A DNA stretch of 64,000 bases from Millisia brevis NBRC 105863 (GCF_001552615.1 NZ_BCRN01000002.1:62001-126000); one strand, 5' to 3'; shown: positions 17,889 through 27,198, counted from the first letter of the stretch. Notes: a model not told the origin generated them from the letters alone. Program-made: numbers and translations.

Positions 17889-18591
17889 TCGCGGCGACCT
17901 CGGGCAGGTGATTGTCGATGTAGAAGTGCCCGCCGCTGAAGACGTGTCGGGCGAAGGGGCCGGTAGTGTGGTGGGCCCAGTCGAGCGCCTCGTCCGGGGC
18001 GATCCGCGGGTCGTCGTCGCCGGTCAGCGCGGTGATCGGGCTGTCGACGACCGTGGCGACGTCCGGGACATAGCCCTGGAGGGCGCGGTAGTCGGCCCGC
18101 AATGCGGGCATGACCATCTCGAGGATCTCGGGGTTGTCGAAGACGTCGGCGGAGGTACCGGCCAGGCGCTTGACCTCGGCGAGGATCGCCGCGTCACCGC
18201 GATCGGCGAAGTTGTCCTGCCGGTGATGCTCCGGCGGGCGTCGCCCGGACAGGAAGAGGTGCTGCGGAGGCCGCTTGCGGGCGACCTCGAAGGCGATCGA
18301 CGCGCCCATGCTGTGCCCGAAGTAACCGATCACCCCGGTGCCCGCCTGCGCGTCGAGCTCCCCGATCACCGCGTCGACCACCGCCGACAGGTCCTCGAGC
18401 GGCGGCTCGGAGAGGCGCTCGGCCCGACCCGGGTATTGCACGATCACCGGCTCCACCGCGGGCGAGAGCACCTTGGACAGCCCGTGGTAATAGCTGGCCG
18501 ATCCCCCACCGTGCGGGAAGATCACCACCCGCGGCGCCCCCGCCGCCGGATGAAAGACCCGCAACCACCGACTCGCTCCCCCATATGCCAC
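17863..18591 (-). CDS. Type II (stand-alone) thioesterase
   Basis: A 242-residue alpha/beta hydrolase of the GrsT/type II thioesterase family. The nucleophile motif GHSMGA has Ser94, an Asp is in LTGDDDPR, and the His is in SGGHFYIDN. Such enzymes hydrolyse misprimed acyl or aminoacyl groups from carrier proteins of peptide and polyketide synthases. No synthase gene adjoins it; the nearest NRPS gene here is about 42 kb away. The GTG at 18591 has an AAGGTGG-like site. The longer open frame upstream reads through an intergenic hairpin and the opposite gene. Confidence 0.83.
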   Translation of the reverse strand: MAYGGASRWLRVFHPAAGAPRVVIFPHGGGSASYYHGLSKVLSPAVEPVIVQYPGRAERLSEPPLEDLSAVVDAVIGELDAQAGTGVIGYFGHSMGASIAFEVARKRPPQHLFLSGRRPPEHHRQDNFADRGDAAILAEVKRLAGTSADVFDNPEILEMVMPALRADYRALQGYVPDVATVVDSPITALTGDDDPRIAPDEALDWAHHTTGPFARHVFSGGHFYIDNHLPEVAAIIRSGLVG

Positions 18592-18617
18592 GGCGCCCCA
18601 CCTTACCGTCCTGATCT

Positions 18618-18654
18618 GGTCCTCGAAGCCGCGGTGGGCGCGGCTTCGAGGACC
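18618..18654. repeat. Perfect 16-bp inverted repeat between divergent genes
   Basis: GGTCCTCGAAGCCGCG (18618-18633) is perfectly complementary to 18639-18654 across a 5-base GTGGG loop. It lies between the divergent starts of the thioesterase and the frameshifted DUF559 gene. It is long for an operator; it may be a dispersed repeat or a transcript-end hairpin left from an earlier arrangement. Confidence 0.7.
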
Positions 18655-18702
18655 GAGATTCCCTATCGGAACGGTGGCCGGCATCGCGACGTCCAAGGGA
18701 CC

Positions 18703-19570
18703 ATGCGGGTCTCGGAAGTGTTGCGGTCCCAAGACGGTGTGGTGACCAGCGCGCAGGCGCGGATGTGTGGACTCTCCCAAGATGCGGTCGACCGGCGGAT
18801 TCGTTCGGCAACATGGCGACGGATGGGACGAGGCGTGTACCTCGCCTGCGATCGCGAGTACACCGAAACCGCCCGCGTCCGCGTGGCGGTCTTCGGAGGT
18901 GGCGACGGAGCGGTCCTCTCCGGCGCTGCTGCCGCGTGGTGGCACGGCCTGGTCTCCGCCGCACCCGCCGAGATCGAGGTGACGCGTGCCCCGCTCCAAA
19001 CACCCGCGGTCCTGCGCCGGCGTCCGCTTCAGGCGGCGGCAACTTCCCGCGAAGGACGTGACCCACCGAAACGGCCTGCAGGTCACGGCACTACCACTAA
19101 CGGCCATCGAGGCCGCCACCGTCTGTGGATTCGACGTGCTCGATACAGCCATTGCCCGACGGACCTCGCTTCGGGCGATCGAGGCCGCCCACCGCCGCAA
19201 CCTCGGCCGGAAAGGCTCCCGCCGCGGCACGCTGATGCTCGAGGCCATGGCTTCCGGAGCGCGGTCCGGTGCCGAACGGCGCTTCGTCGCAATGCTGCGC
19301 CGCGCCGGAATCCGCGGATGGAAAGCCAACTTTCGTGTGTCGGGAGCAGTCATCGACGTGGCCTTCCCCGCCCTGATGATCGCCATCGAGATCGACGGCT
19401 TCGCCTTTCACAGCGACGCGCAGACCTTCGTCCGGGACCGCCGTCGACAGAACATGCTCGTCGCCGCCGGTTGGACGGTCCTGCGCTTCACCTGGCGCGA
19501 CCTCGTCGACGACGAGGCGGCCGTCCTCGATCGGGTGGGCGCCGCGATCCGGTCCGCGCAGCCGCGCTGA
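18703..19570 (+). pseudogene. AbiEi-antitoxin-like N terminus plus DUF559 nuclease-like protein, frameshifted
   Basis: Two frames together make one protein of a family common in this order: an N-terminal winged-helix like that of AbiEi antitoxins (MRVSEVLRSQDGVVTSAQAR) and a C-terminal DUF559/Vsr-like domain. The latter shows IDVAFPALMIAIEIDGFAFH, then RDRRRQNMLVAAGW and LRFTWRDL. Frame 1 runs to about EIEVT, then the natural continuation VPRSKHPR is in frame 2, so one extra base lies at about 18985. The ATG at 18703 begins the first part. Either the gene is decaying or the base is an assembly error. The family has no proven function. Confidence 0.75.
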
Positions 19571-19578
19571 GCGCGGCT
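19560..19578. terminator. Hairpin spanning the stop codon of the DUF559 gene
   Basis: AGCCGCGC (19560-19567) and GCGCGGCT (19571-19578) pair around the TGA stop codon. It sits in the 20-base gap between two convergent genes and may stop transcription from both sides, though neither side has a strong U tract. Confidence 0.5.
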
Positions 19579-19590
19579 CCGGGGACCGAA

Positions 19591-21349
19591 TCAATTGGAT
19601 GAGAGATGCTCGGCGACGATGATCTCGTGGACGAAGGTGCCGTTGGTTCTCGCGGCATTGAAGATGAGGAAGTTGCCGTCATCAGCCAGCACATACCCGG
19701 AGATGTCTGACAATCCCATGACCTCGTAGCGTTCGAGGCGGTCGCCGTAGATGCGGCGAAGGTCGGTGACGGAGTCGCCGAGGACAAAGCCCTCCTCGGT
19801 GGTGACGATCTGGTCGGGTTGTGGCCCTGTCTCCTCGAAGCCGACTTCGATACTCCGAAATGATCGGCCCTCGGTGTTCGTGGTAACCGAGAGATACGTC
19901 GGATAGCGTTCGGGCGCCAGGTCGGCAGACGGAGCTTCGTCGCATCCGCCCGTACAGGTTGACCTCCCGAAAGTCGACACCGGCAGCCCGCTCGATCTGG
20001 GCATCCGACATGCCGATCACGGCGTTGCCGACGGAGGTCGGTGTCACGATGACGATCGGATCCGTCCACAACCCGGTTGCCCGGCTCGGACGGTCGATCG
20101 TGATGAGGAAGCCGTCGAAGTCGAACATTGTGTCGGCGAGGGCGACGACGCCGACACCCAGCGTCTTCATCGCCGCCATCGCCCACAGGATGCGCTGAAC
20201 CAACTCTGTGAGAATCGGGCCGAGGTCGGCATCGTCCAAGCCGAGTGCAGCGCAATCCAGAGCCATTCGAAGCGCACTGTCGAAGAATTTGGTCGCCTCG
20301 GCGGAGGATCCGAGTTCATTGGTCGCCATCTCACTGAAGCTGAAGAGACACTGCTGGCCCAGTAAGGCAGCCTCATAGGAATTCACCGCCCGCCCGGCAC
20401 CGGCTCGTTTCATCATCATCGTGACGGTTCCGACAGCCAGATCCAGTGCCGTCAGCAGATAGGCGCCGGGGTCGGGGTGGAAGCGAACCTTGTCGTTGAG
20501 ACGAACGACGTCGGAATCGACGGCCAAGTCGATCCGGCTTCCCGCGGGGAGGAGTTCGACGTCGTTTCCGGATCGCCGAGGAGGCGGCGTCATCAGATTC
20601 GCAACCTCGGCCAGAAAATCCCTCTGATCGATCCGCGCGACGGACAGTCCCGGCGTGTACTCGACCGATACGCCGTATCCGCGACCATTCGACGCCGCAA
20701 GGACAGGGCGCCCCGTCTCGGCGCCGAAGCACCACAGGACACGCGAATCCTGGTCACCGGTTGCCTGATATCCGGAATCGATGACCTTTCGCTCGTCGCG
20801 ACAGCTCGGCGGATCAGCCCCGGAAGACACCAATTGGTCGATGCGGTCGCTCAGCCACCTCGACGCCGCATCGGCGATGTCTGCCCAGCGATCGACGAAC
20901 CAGACGGAGAAATGGCCGGTGGTCACCACCAGGCTCCCGTCCTCGACCACGACGTCGGGCGCGAGAGACCGCGGCCCGTCGACGGATTCGGCGAACGTGA
21001 CGACCGGAAGTGGTTCGCCGGCGTCGAGCTCCGGGAGCGGGAAGCGGAGGGTGACCGGCCCGATCAGATGAGTGTCGACGAGCTCGATCGACCACGCTGT
21101 GCCTTCGGCAACATCCGGAATCGGGGTGACCGTCAGCCGGCCGGTTCCGGCCAGCGACGTGCCGGGTATCCCAATGGTCACGCCACCTTCGAAGGGTCCG
21201 ATTTCGTTGAATTCAGTGGGCGCAACCTCCACTCCGTCGGCACGGTCGAAAATGGCGCACCCCGCGACGATGAGCACGAGAGGAAGAACAAGCGCCAGCG
21301 CTGTTCTCGAGGACTGCAAGATTGGCAGACAATGGCGCTCATCACGCAT
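19591..21349 (-). pseudogene. Lipoprotein with C-terminal stability-type repeat domain, frameshifted
   Basis: The gene encodes an approximately 585-residue secreted lipoprotein once a frameshift is repaired. A hydrophobic signal ends in the lipobox VAGC with Cys31. The middle is helical and unassigned. The C terminus shows VIGMSDAQIERAAG, then TCTGGCDEAP, and later GFVLGDSVTDLRRIYGDRL, a pattern common at the ends of actinobacterial secreted proteins. The first frame is correct to about VDFREV; the second continues with TCTGGCDEAP, so one extra A (minus strand) lies at about 19960. Decay and sequencing error are both possible. Function is unknown. Confidence 0.72.
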
Positions 21350-21483
21350 CCGCGCACTTTAGCCCACCCATCGTCCACCGTATTCGAACCGCGATCACGA
21401 CGCGGACGCTGCGCTCGTTGCGGGCGAGCCTGCGGCGTCGGGGACAATGAGGCGGTGGCAACAGAGCGCGAAGGGGTCGACAG

Positions 21484-22989
21484 GTGGTAACGGTAGTGCC
21501 GGACGGTCCGGTGGACGTGGCGGCGGCCGGCCCGGTCGGCGTCGACGCGGAGGAACTGGCGCGGTGTCTGGCGGTGCTCGAGCAGGTCGCGGAACTGCCC
21601 GACAGCCACCCGGACTCGGTGGCGGTGCAGCGCGCGGTGGCGGGCATCTTCAAGGCGCACAAGCAGCGGCGGCGCCGGGCCTCGCGCGATCGGGTGCAGG
21701 CGGCGGACAAGGCCGTGATCGCGGCGACGGCGACCGGGTCGGACAGCCGCATCGACGACGAAACCGCCGGGATCGCCCTGGTGTCCTCGGTGGCGGGCGC
21801 CGCGGCGGGCACCCTGCTGCGGGCGCGGGGCTGCTATATCTGCAAGCAGCGCTACACCGTGGTCGACGCGTTCTACCACCAGCTCTGCCCGACCTGCGCG
21901 GCGTTCAACCGCGGCAAGCGCGATCAGCGCACCGACCTGACCGGCCGCCGCGCCCTGCTGACCGGCGGGCGCGCCAAGATCGGCATGTACATCGCGCTGC
22001 GCCTCCTGCGCGACGGCGCCGACACCACGATCACCACCCGCTTCCCCCGCGACGCGGTGCGCCGCTTCTCCGCGATGCCGGACAGCGCGGACTGGCTGCA
22101 TCGCCTGAGCGTCGTCGGCATCGACCTGCGCGACCCCGGCGCGGTCGCCTCCCTCGCCGACGACATCGCCGCCGCCGGACCGCTCGACATCATCATCAAC
22201 AACGCCGCGCAGACCGTGCGCCGCGCACCCGGCTGCTATTCCGCGCTCGTCGACGCCGAGAACGAGGCGCTGCCGGAGGGCTCGACCGTCGCGATCACCG
22301 AGTACGGCCGCGAACAGGCCGAGCACCCGGCCCTGCTCGGCTCGCTCGACCCGGCCGCCCTCGGCGCGGGCACGCAGGTCGCCGGCACGACGTGGTCCGC
22401 ACAGGAGGTCGCCGACCGGGCGCTGGTCGCCGGTTCCGCCACCGCCATGGCGATCCGCGCGGGCACGGCTATCGACGCGGGCGGCCTGACCCCGGATCCG
22501 GCGGCCACCAACAGCTGGGTCGACGCCGTCGACGATGTCGACCCGCTCGAACTGCTCGAGGTGCAGCTGTGCAACTCGGTGGCGCCGTTCATCCTGGTCT
22601 CGCGGCTGCGCAAGGCCCTTGCCGCGTCGCCGCACCGCCGGACGTACGTGGTGAACGTGTCGGCGATGGAAGGCCAGTTCGGTGGACGCCGCTACAAGGG
22701 CGCCGGCCATCCGCATACCAATATGGCCAAGGCGGCGCTGAACATGCTCACCCGCACCAGCGCGACCGAGATGTTCGACGACGGCATCCTGATGACCGCC
22801 GTCGACACCGGGTGGATCACCGACGAACGGCCCCAGCCGACGAAGCTGCGGCTGGCCGACGAAGGCTTCCGCGCACCGCTGGATCTGGTCGACGGCGCCG
22901 CCCGCGTCTACGACCCGATCGTGCGCGGCGAGGCGGGCGAGGATCTCTACGGCTGCTTTCTCAAGGACTACAGCCCCTGCCCCTGGTGA
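21484..22989 (+). CDS. SDR-family oxidoreductase with an N-terminal Cys4 motif
   Basis: A 501-residue protein combining a helical N-terminal region, a Cys4 segment (about 117-140, CYICKQRY then CPTC) and an SDR domain from about residue 150 (LLTGGRAKIG cofactor loop). The usual YxxxK is replaced by a segment ending HTNMAKAAL, so Tyr is missing and a Met/Lys pair sits there; catalysis by the standard SDR mechanism is doubtful. I know of conserved actinobacterial homologs but no characterised function. The start is a GTG at 21484, with an alternative GTG at 21496. Confidence 0.75.
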   Translation: MVTVVPDGPVDVAAAGPVGVDAEELARCLAVLEQVAELPDSHPDSVAVQRAVAGIFKAHKQRRRRASRDRVQAADKAVIAATATGSDSRIDDETAGIALVSSVAGAAAGTLLRARGCYICKQRYTVVDAFYHQLCPTCAAFNRGKRDQRTDLTGRRALLTGGRAKIGMYIALRLLRDGADTTITTRFPRDAVRRFSAMPDSADWLHRLSVVGIDLRDPGAVASLADDIAAAGPLDIIINNAAQTVRRAPGCYSALVDAENEALPEGSTVAITEYGREQAEHPALLGSLDPAALGAGTQVAGTTWSAQEVADRALVAGSATAMAIRAGTAIDAGGLTPDPAATNSWVDAVDDVDPLELLEVQLCNSVAPFILVSRLRKALAASPHRRTYVVNVSAMEGQFGGRRYKGAGHPHTNMAKAALNMLTRTSATEMFDDGILMTAVDTGWITDERPQPTKLRLADEGFRAPLDLVDGAARVYDPIVRGEAGEDLYGCFLKDYSPCPW

Positions 22990-23055
22990 TCCGCGCCCCG
23001 GACGGTTCGGTCGTTGGCCGCCACGACACGCGGCGTGACCACTACGATCGCCGGC

Positions 23056-24555
23056 ATGGGTGACGAGGTCAGGCAGGAGCGCTTCACTCGACAGGACCGC
23101 CAGCGATTTCGTCGCAAGGTGCAGGACTGTCTCGAGGCGCTGGCAACCATGTTGGCGGACGACACGTTTGCCGTCGACGAGCCGCGGGTCGGCATGGAGA
23201 TCGAGCTGAACCTGGTCAAGGACGACCTCACGCCGTCGATGGCCAATATGGACGTGCTCGAGGAGATCGCCGACCCCGACTACCAAACCGAGTTGGGGCG
23301 CTTCAACATCGAGCTCAATGTCGCACCCAAGCGGATGGCCGACAACGAGCTGATCGACCTCGAGGACGAACTGCGCCGCTCCCTCAACGCCGCCGACGCC
23401 CGGGCCCGGCGTATCGGCAGCCGCTTCGTGATGATCGGCATGTTGCCGACGCTCGAACAGCGCAACTTCGACGCCCGCTGGATCTCCCCCAACCCGCGCT
23501 ACGGACTTCTCGACGAGCAGATCTTCGCCGCCCGCGGCGAGGACATGGCGATCGAGCTGACCGGGGCGCGCATGCCGGGCGCCTTCGACGCCGAGGTGAT
23601 CGACATCGAATGCGACACGATCCTGCCCGAGGCGGCGTGCACGTCGACCCAGCTGCACCTGCAGGTCGCGCCGACCGAATTCGCCGCCTACTGGAACGCC
23701 GCCCAGGCCCTCGCCGGCGTGCAGGTGGCGCTGGCCGCGAACTCGCCCTTCTTCATCGGCCGGGCGCTGTGGCACGAGAACCGCATCCCGGTCTTCGAAC
23801 AGGCCACCGACACCCGACCGCTCGAACTCAAGAACCAGGGGGTGCGGCCGCGGGTGTGGTTCGGCGAACGCTGGATCACCTCGATCTTCGACCTGTTCGA
23901 GGAGAACTCGCGCTACTTCCCGGCGCTGCTGCCGGAGTGCTCCGACGAGGACCCGCGTCAGGTCCTCGACGACGGCGGTGTCCCCACGCTCGCCGAGCTG
24001 CGGATGCACAACGGCACGGTCTACCGGTGGAACCGGCCGGTCTACGACACCGTCGACGGTCAGCATCACATCCGCCTGGAGAACCGCGTGCTGCCCGCGG
24101 CGCCGAGTGTGCTCGATGCGATGGCCGACGCCGCCTTCTACTACGGCACGCTGCGCTCGCTCGCCAAGGCGGACCGCCCGGTGTGGACGCAGATGTCCTT
24201 CGACGCCGCCTCCGAGAACCTGCACGCCGGAGCGCACGGCGCCTTCGACGCCCGCCTCTACTGGCCGGAGGTCGGCTGGATCACGCCGCAGGAATTGGTG
24301 CTGCGTCGGCTGCTGCCGCTGGCCGACGCGGGTCTGGCCGACCTCGGCGTCGCCGCGCAGACCCGCGATCGCTATCTCGGTGTGATCGAGGGGCGATGTC
24401 TTGCGGCACAGTCGGGGTCGGTCTGGCAGCGCGCCTCGGTGGCGGCGCGCGAGGAGGCGGGCCAGGAGCGGCCGACCGCGCTGACCGGCATGCTCGGCGA
24501 CTACCTGGAGTTGATGCATTCCGGCGAGCCGGTGCACCGCTGGCCGCTGGGCTAG
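23056..24555 (+). CDS. Glutamate-cysteine-ligase-like carboxylate-amine ligase (GCS2 family)
   Basis: A 499-residue GCS2-type protein. The family signature GMEIELNLV is near residue 55, with ELGRFNIELNVAP and later STQLHLQVAP and ENRVLPAAPS typical of the glutamate-binding core. Members ligate an amino group to the gamma-carboxylate of glutamate, using ATP. The natural amine is not known for this subgroup, and it need not make a thiol. The ATG at 23056 is chosen because homolog-like sequence starts there; there is no strong ribosome binding site. The next gene starts 42 bases downstream in the same direction. Confidence 0.8.
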   Translation: MGDEVRQERFTRQDRQRFRRKVQDCLEALATMLADDTFAVDEPRVGMEIELNLVKDDLTPSMANMDVLEEIADPDYQTELGRFNIELNVAPKRMADNELIDLEDELRRSLNAADARARRIGSRFVMIGMLPTLEQRNFDARWISPNPRYGLLDEQIFAARGEDMAIELTGARMPGAFDAEVIDIECDTILPEAACTSTQLHLQVAPTEFAAYWNAAQALAGVQVALAANSPFFIGRALWHENRIPVFEQATDTRPLELKNQGVRPRVWFGERWITSIFDLFEENSRYFPALLPECSDEDPRQVLDDGGVPTLAELRMHNGTVYRWNRPVYDTVDGQHHIRLENRVLPAAPSVLDAMADAAFYYGTLRSLAKADRPVWTQMSFDAASENLHAGAHGAFDARLYWPEVGWITPQELVLRRLLPLADAGLADLGVAAQTRDRYLGVIEGRCLAAQSGSVWQRASVAAREEAGQERPTALTGMLGDYLELMHSGEPVHRWPLG

Positions 24556-24597
24556 GTAGCACCGAACGGGCCGGACGGGCCGGGTACGGTAGCGCCC

Positions 24598-25887
24598 ATG
24601 GCTGAGACGGTCCCTGACGGCAGCATCGAGGAATCCTCCGACGACCGCGAGTTCGACCTGACGCTGTTCGGCGCGACCGGCTTCGTCGGCCGGCTGACCG
24701 CGGAGCACCTCGCTCGCCGGATTCCGCGGGTCGCGCGGATCGCGCTGGCCGGCCGCTCGGCGGAGAAGCTCGAGCGGGTGCGGGCCGAGCTCGGACCGCG
24801 GGCTGCCGAGTGGTCGATCGTGGTCGCGGACGCCTCGGACGCCGCGCAGATGACCGACCTGGCCCGGCGCACCCGGGTGGTCGTCACCACCGTCGGCCCG
24901 TACATGCGGTACGGCCGGGAGCTGATTCGCGCCTGCGCCGAACAGGGCACGCACTACGCCGATCTGACCGGTGAGGTGCTGTTCGTCCGCGAGGCCTCGG
25001 ACACCCTGCACGAGACGGCCCAACGCACCGGCGCGCTGATCGTCAATTCCTGTGGCTTCGACTCGATCCCGTCCGATCTGGGTGTGCTGAATCTGGCGAA
25101 TACGATCGCGGCGGACGGCGAGGGTGAGCCGACGTCGACGACGCTGGTGGTGACCTCGATGCGCGGTGGCCTCAGCGGCGGCACCATCGACTCGATGCGC
25201 ACCCAGATCGCGGCGATGACGGAAAACGCCGACAACCGCGCGACGGTCGGCGACCCCTATGCGCTGAGCCCCGACCGCGAGAAGGAACCCGATTTCGGCA
25301 AGGAGGGTGACTTCGGGCTGATCGACGCCGAGCAGGTCAGCTCGACCCTGCGGGGACGCCTCGCGCCCTTCGTGATGGCGCCGTACAACACCCGCGTCGT
25401 CCGCCGCTCGAATGCGTTGAGCAACTACCGCTACGGCCGGTCCTTCCGGTACCGCGAGGCGATGAGCGTCGGCAACTCCCGACTCTCCCCGGTCTTCGCG
25501 GCGGCGGTCGCGGCCGGCACCGGGCTCGCCGGCGCGGCTTTCGCGATCAAGCCGACCCGCACCGTCCTCGACCGGCTGCTCCCCAAGCCGGGTACGGGAC
25601 CGTCGGAGTCGACCCGGGTCAACGGGCACTTCACCATCGACATCTTCACCACCACATCGACCGGCGCCCACTACCGTTCGCGGGTGGCGGCGAAGGGCGA
25701 TCCCGGATACCAGGCCACCTCGGTGATGCTCGGCGAAGCCGGCCTCGCGCTGGCCTTCGACCATCAGCTGCTGCCCGCCTTCGAGGGCGGCGTCCTGACC
25801 CCGGCGGTCGCCCTGGGCACCACTCTGATCGACCGGCTGCGCGAGGAGGGTTTCACCTTCTCGGTCGATCGTCTCGATCCCAAGTAG
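24598..25887 (+). CDS. Trans-acting enoyl-reductase-like / saccharopine dehydrogenase-like protein
   Basis: A 429-residue protein with an N-terminal Rossmann fold (LTLFGATGFVGRL, about 20-32), then HYADLTGE and SCGFDSIPSD, the pattern of the Rv2449c/Rv2953 family. Rv2953 is a trans enoyl reductase for phthiocerol synthesis, but Rv2449c-type relatives have no proven substrate. A hydrophobic helix near residue 300 suggests membrane contact. A terminator at 25912-25956 follows, so it ends the transcription unit. Confidence 0.85.
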   Translation: MAETVPDGSIEESSDDREFDLTLFGATGFVGRLTAEHLARRIPRVARIALAGRSAEKLERVRAELGPRAAEWSIVVADASDAAQMTDLARRTRVVVTTVGPYMRYGRELIRACAEQGTHYADLTGEVLFVREASDTLHETAQRTGALIVNSCGFDSIPSDLGVLNLANTIAADGEGEPTSTTLVVTSMRGGLSGGTIDSMRTQIAAMTENADNRATVGDPYALSPDREKEPDFGKEGDFGLIDAEQVSSTLRGRLAPFVMAPYNTRVVRRSNALSNYRYGRSFRYREAMSVGNSRLSPVFAAAVAAGTGLAGAAFAIKPTRTVLDRLLPKPGTGPSESTRVNGHFTIDIFTTTSTGAHYRSRVAAKGDPGYQATSVMLGEAGLALAFDHQLLPAFEGGVLTPAVALGTTLIDRLREEGFTFSVDRLDPK

Positions 25888-25911
25888 CGTCAAACCAGAC
25901 AAACAGGACAT

Positions 25912-25956
25912 CGGCTCGGGCGCAAGGTAATTGCCCGGGCCGATTCTTGTTGTTCT
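25912..25956 (+). terminator. Intrinsic terminator after the enoyl-reductase-like gene
   Basis: CGGCTCGGGC (25912-25921) pairs with GCCCGGGCCG (25933-25942) with one U-G wobble. It is followed by a T-rich stretch (ATTCTTGTTGTTCT). It is one of the few hairpins in the window with a U tract. Confidence 0.75.
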
Positions 25957-25982
25957 CCCGTCGGGTGGGAGTCGACTACAGT

Positions 25983-26001
25983 CACGGCAACTGTTGCCGT
26001 G
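25983..26001. promoter_or_regulatory. Perfect palindromic operator candidate upstream of the TSUP exporter
   Basis: CACGGCAA-CTG-TTGCCGTG is an 8-3-8 perfect palindrome that ends 13 bases before the start of a short open frame and about 200 bases before the exporter. A TACAGT hexamer overlaps its left edge and could be a -10 element. Binding protein unknown. Confidence 0.6.
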
Positions 26002-26014
26002 CGAGGGGGTGTCG

Positions 26015-26104
26015 ATGAGCGCATCGCGCACCGATCGGTGTCCGCGCGACGACGTCCGCAGCGCGCCCCAACGTGCCGCAGGCCGTCGTCCCGGCTGTCG
26101 CTGA
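26015..26104 (+). CDS. Candidate 29-residue leader peptide upstream of the TSUP exporter
   Basis: A short frame starts ATG at 26015 behind a GAGGGGG site and ends TGA at 26102-26104. The peptide is rich in Arg and has two Cys (positions 9 and 28), the latter just before the stop. It precedes the sulfur-compound-type exporter by 100 bases. A regulatory leader sensing cysteine or arginine supply is possible; chance occurrence in high-GC DNA is also possible. Confidence 0.35.
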   Translation: MSASRTDRCPRDDVRSAPQRAAGRRPGCR

Positions 26105-26204
26105 CCGCCGACCGGCTACGACTCACTCCCCTATTTCGCTTCGTCCGGGTATCGCCTGTCCGATCCCGCCCGCGCGGAGCCCCTTCCCCCGAAAGCGCGT
26201 GATC

Positions 26205-27176
26205 ATGCGTTCGTTGTTGATATTTGTGTTCGTCGGCGTGGGTGCCCAATTGGTCGACGGCGCCCTCGGTATGGCGTTCGGCGTGACCGCCTCGACCCTG
26301 CTGGTCCTCAGCGGCGTCGCCGCCGCCCAGGCCAGTGCCGCAGTGCATCTCGCCGAGGTCGGCACCACCCTGGCATCGACGGTGTCACACTGGAAGTTCC
26401 AGAACATCGACTGGTATCTGGTAGCGCGACTGGGTATTCCGGGTGCAGTGGGCGCCTTCCTCGGCGCGACGGTGCTGTCCTCGCTGTCCACCGAGAACGC
26501 CGCCCCGCTGATGGCGGCGATCCTGCTCGCGATCGGTGTCTATGTGCTGCTGCGCTTCTCGCTGCGCAAGCCGCCGGCCTTCTCGACCGGTCATACCCCG
26601 CACACCACGAAGTTCCTTGCGCCGCTGGGACTCTTCGGCGGCTTCATCGACGCGTCCGGTGGCGGCGGCTGGGGTCCGGTGACCACCAGTACGCTGCTGT
26701 CCCGCGGTAAGACCGCCCCGCGTCGGGTGATCGGCTCGGTCAGCGCATCGGAGTTCCTCGTCGCTATCTCGGCCAGCCTGGGCTTCCTGGTCGGACTGGG
26801 CAGCGAATTCCTCGACAACTGGCCCGTCGTGGTCGGCCTGGCCATCGGCGGCGTCATCGCCGCCCCGGTCGCCGCCTGGTTGGTCAGCCGGGTGAGCCCG
26901 GCGATCCTCGGTACGGCGGTCGGCGGCCTGATCATCCTGACCAATGCCCAGAAGTTGCTGAAGTTCTTCGACATCACCGGCCCGGTCGCGGTCGCCGTCT
27001 ACGTGGTGATCATCGCCGCCTGGGCGTCCCTGGTAACCATCGCGGTGCGCCGCTCCCGGGCGCCGGAGTTCGTGCCGGACGACCTCGAGGACTCGGTGTC
27101 GACCGCTCCCGCCGAGCAGACCGTCGATGCCGGCGAGTCGGCCGCGTCCGACCGGCAGCCCGCCGAGGAACGGTAG
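26205..27176 (+). CDS. TSUP/TauE-SafE family membrane exporter
   Basis: A 323-residue inner-membrane protein with about eight hydrophobic segments and a soluble C-terminal tail rich in acidic residues. Family features are the opening VGAQLVDGALGMAFG and the repeat-half motif GLFGGFIDASGGGGWGP. TSUP proteins move sulfite, sulfonates or other organic anions; the substrate cannot be read here. ATG at 26205 is chosen, with GTG at 26199 as an alternative. Regulation by the palindrome and leader peptide upstream is likely. Confidence 0.85.
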   Translation: MRSLLIFVFVGVGAQLVDGALGMAFGVTASTLLVLSGVAAAQASAAVHLAEVGTTLASTVSHWKFQNIDWYLVARLGIPGAVGAFLGATVLSSLSTENAAPLMAAILLAIGVYVLLRFSLRKPPAFSTGHTPHTTKFLAPLGLFGGFIDASGGGGWGPVTTSTLLSRGKTAPRRVIGSVSASEFLVAISASLGFLVGLGSEFLDNWPVVVGLAIGGVIAAPVAAWLVSRVSPAILGTAVGGLIILTNAQKLLKFFDITGPVAVAVYVVIIAAWASLVTIAVRRSRAPEFVPDDLEDSVSTAPAEQTVDAGESAASDRQPAEER

Positions 27177-27198
27177 TCGGGGCCCGCATCCGTCCAGG

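Noticed and set aside
18703-19570. Two separate genes instead of one frameshifted gene
   Set aside because: The halves match consecutive parts of one known domain layout, and the second has no ribosome binding site of its own.
21178-26031. Very long minus-strand open frame (over 1600 codons) across five genes
   Set aside because: It is antisense to well-supported genes, is Arg/Gly/Asp/His-rich low-complexity and has no domain; it arises from codon bias in high-GC DNA.
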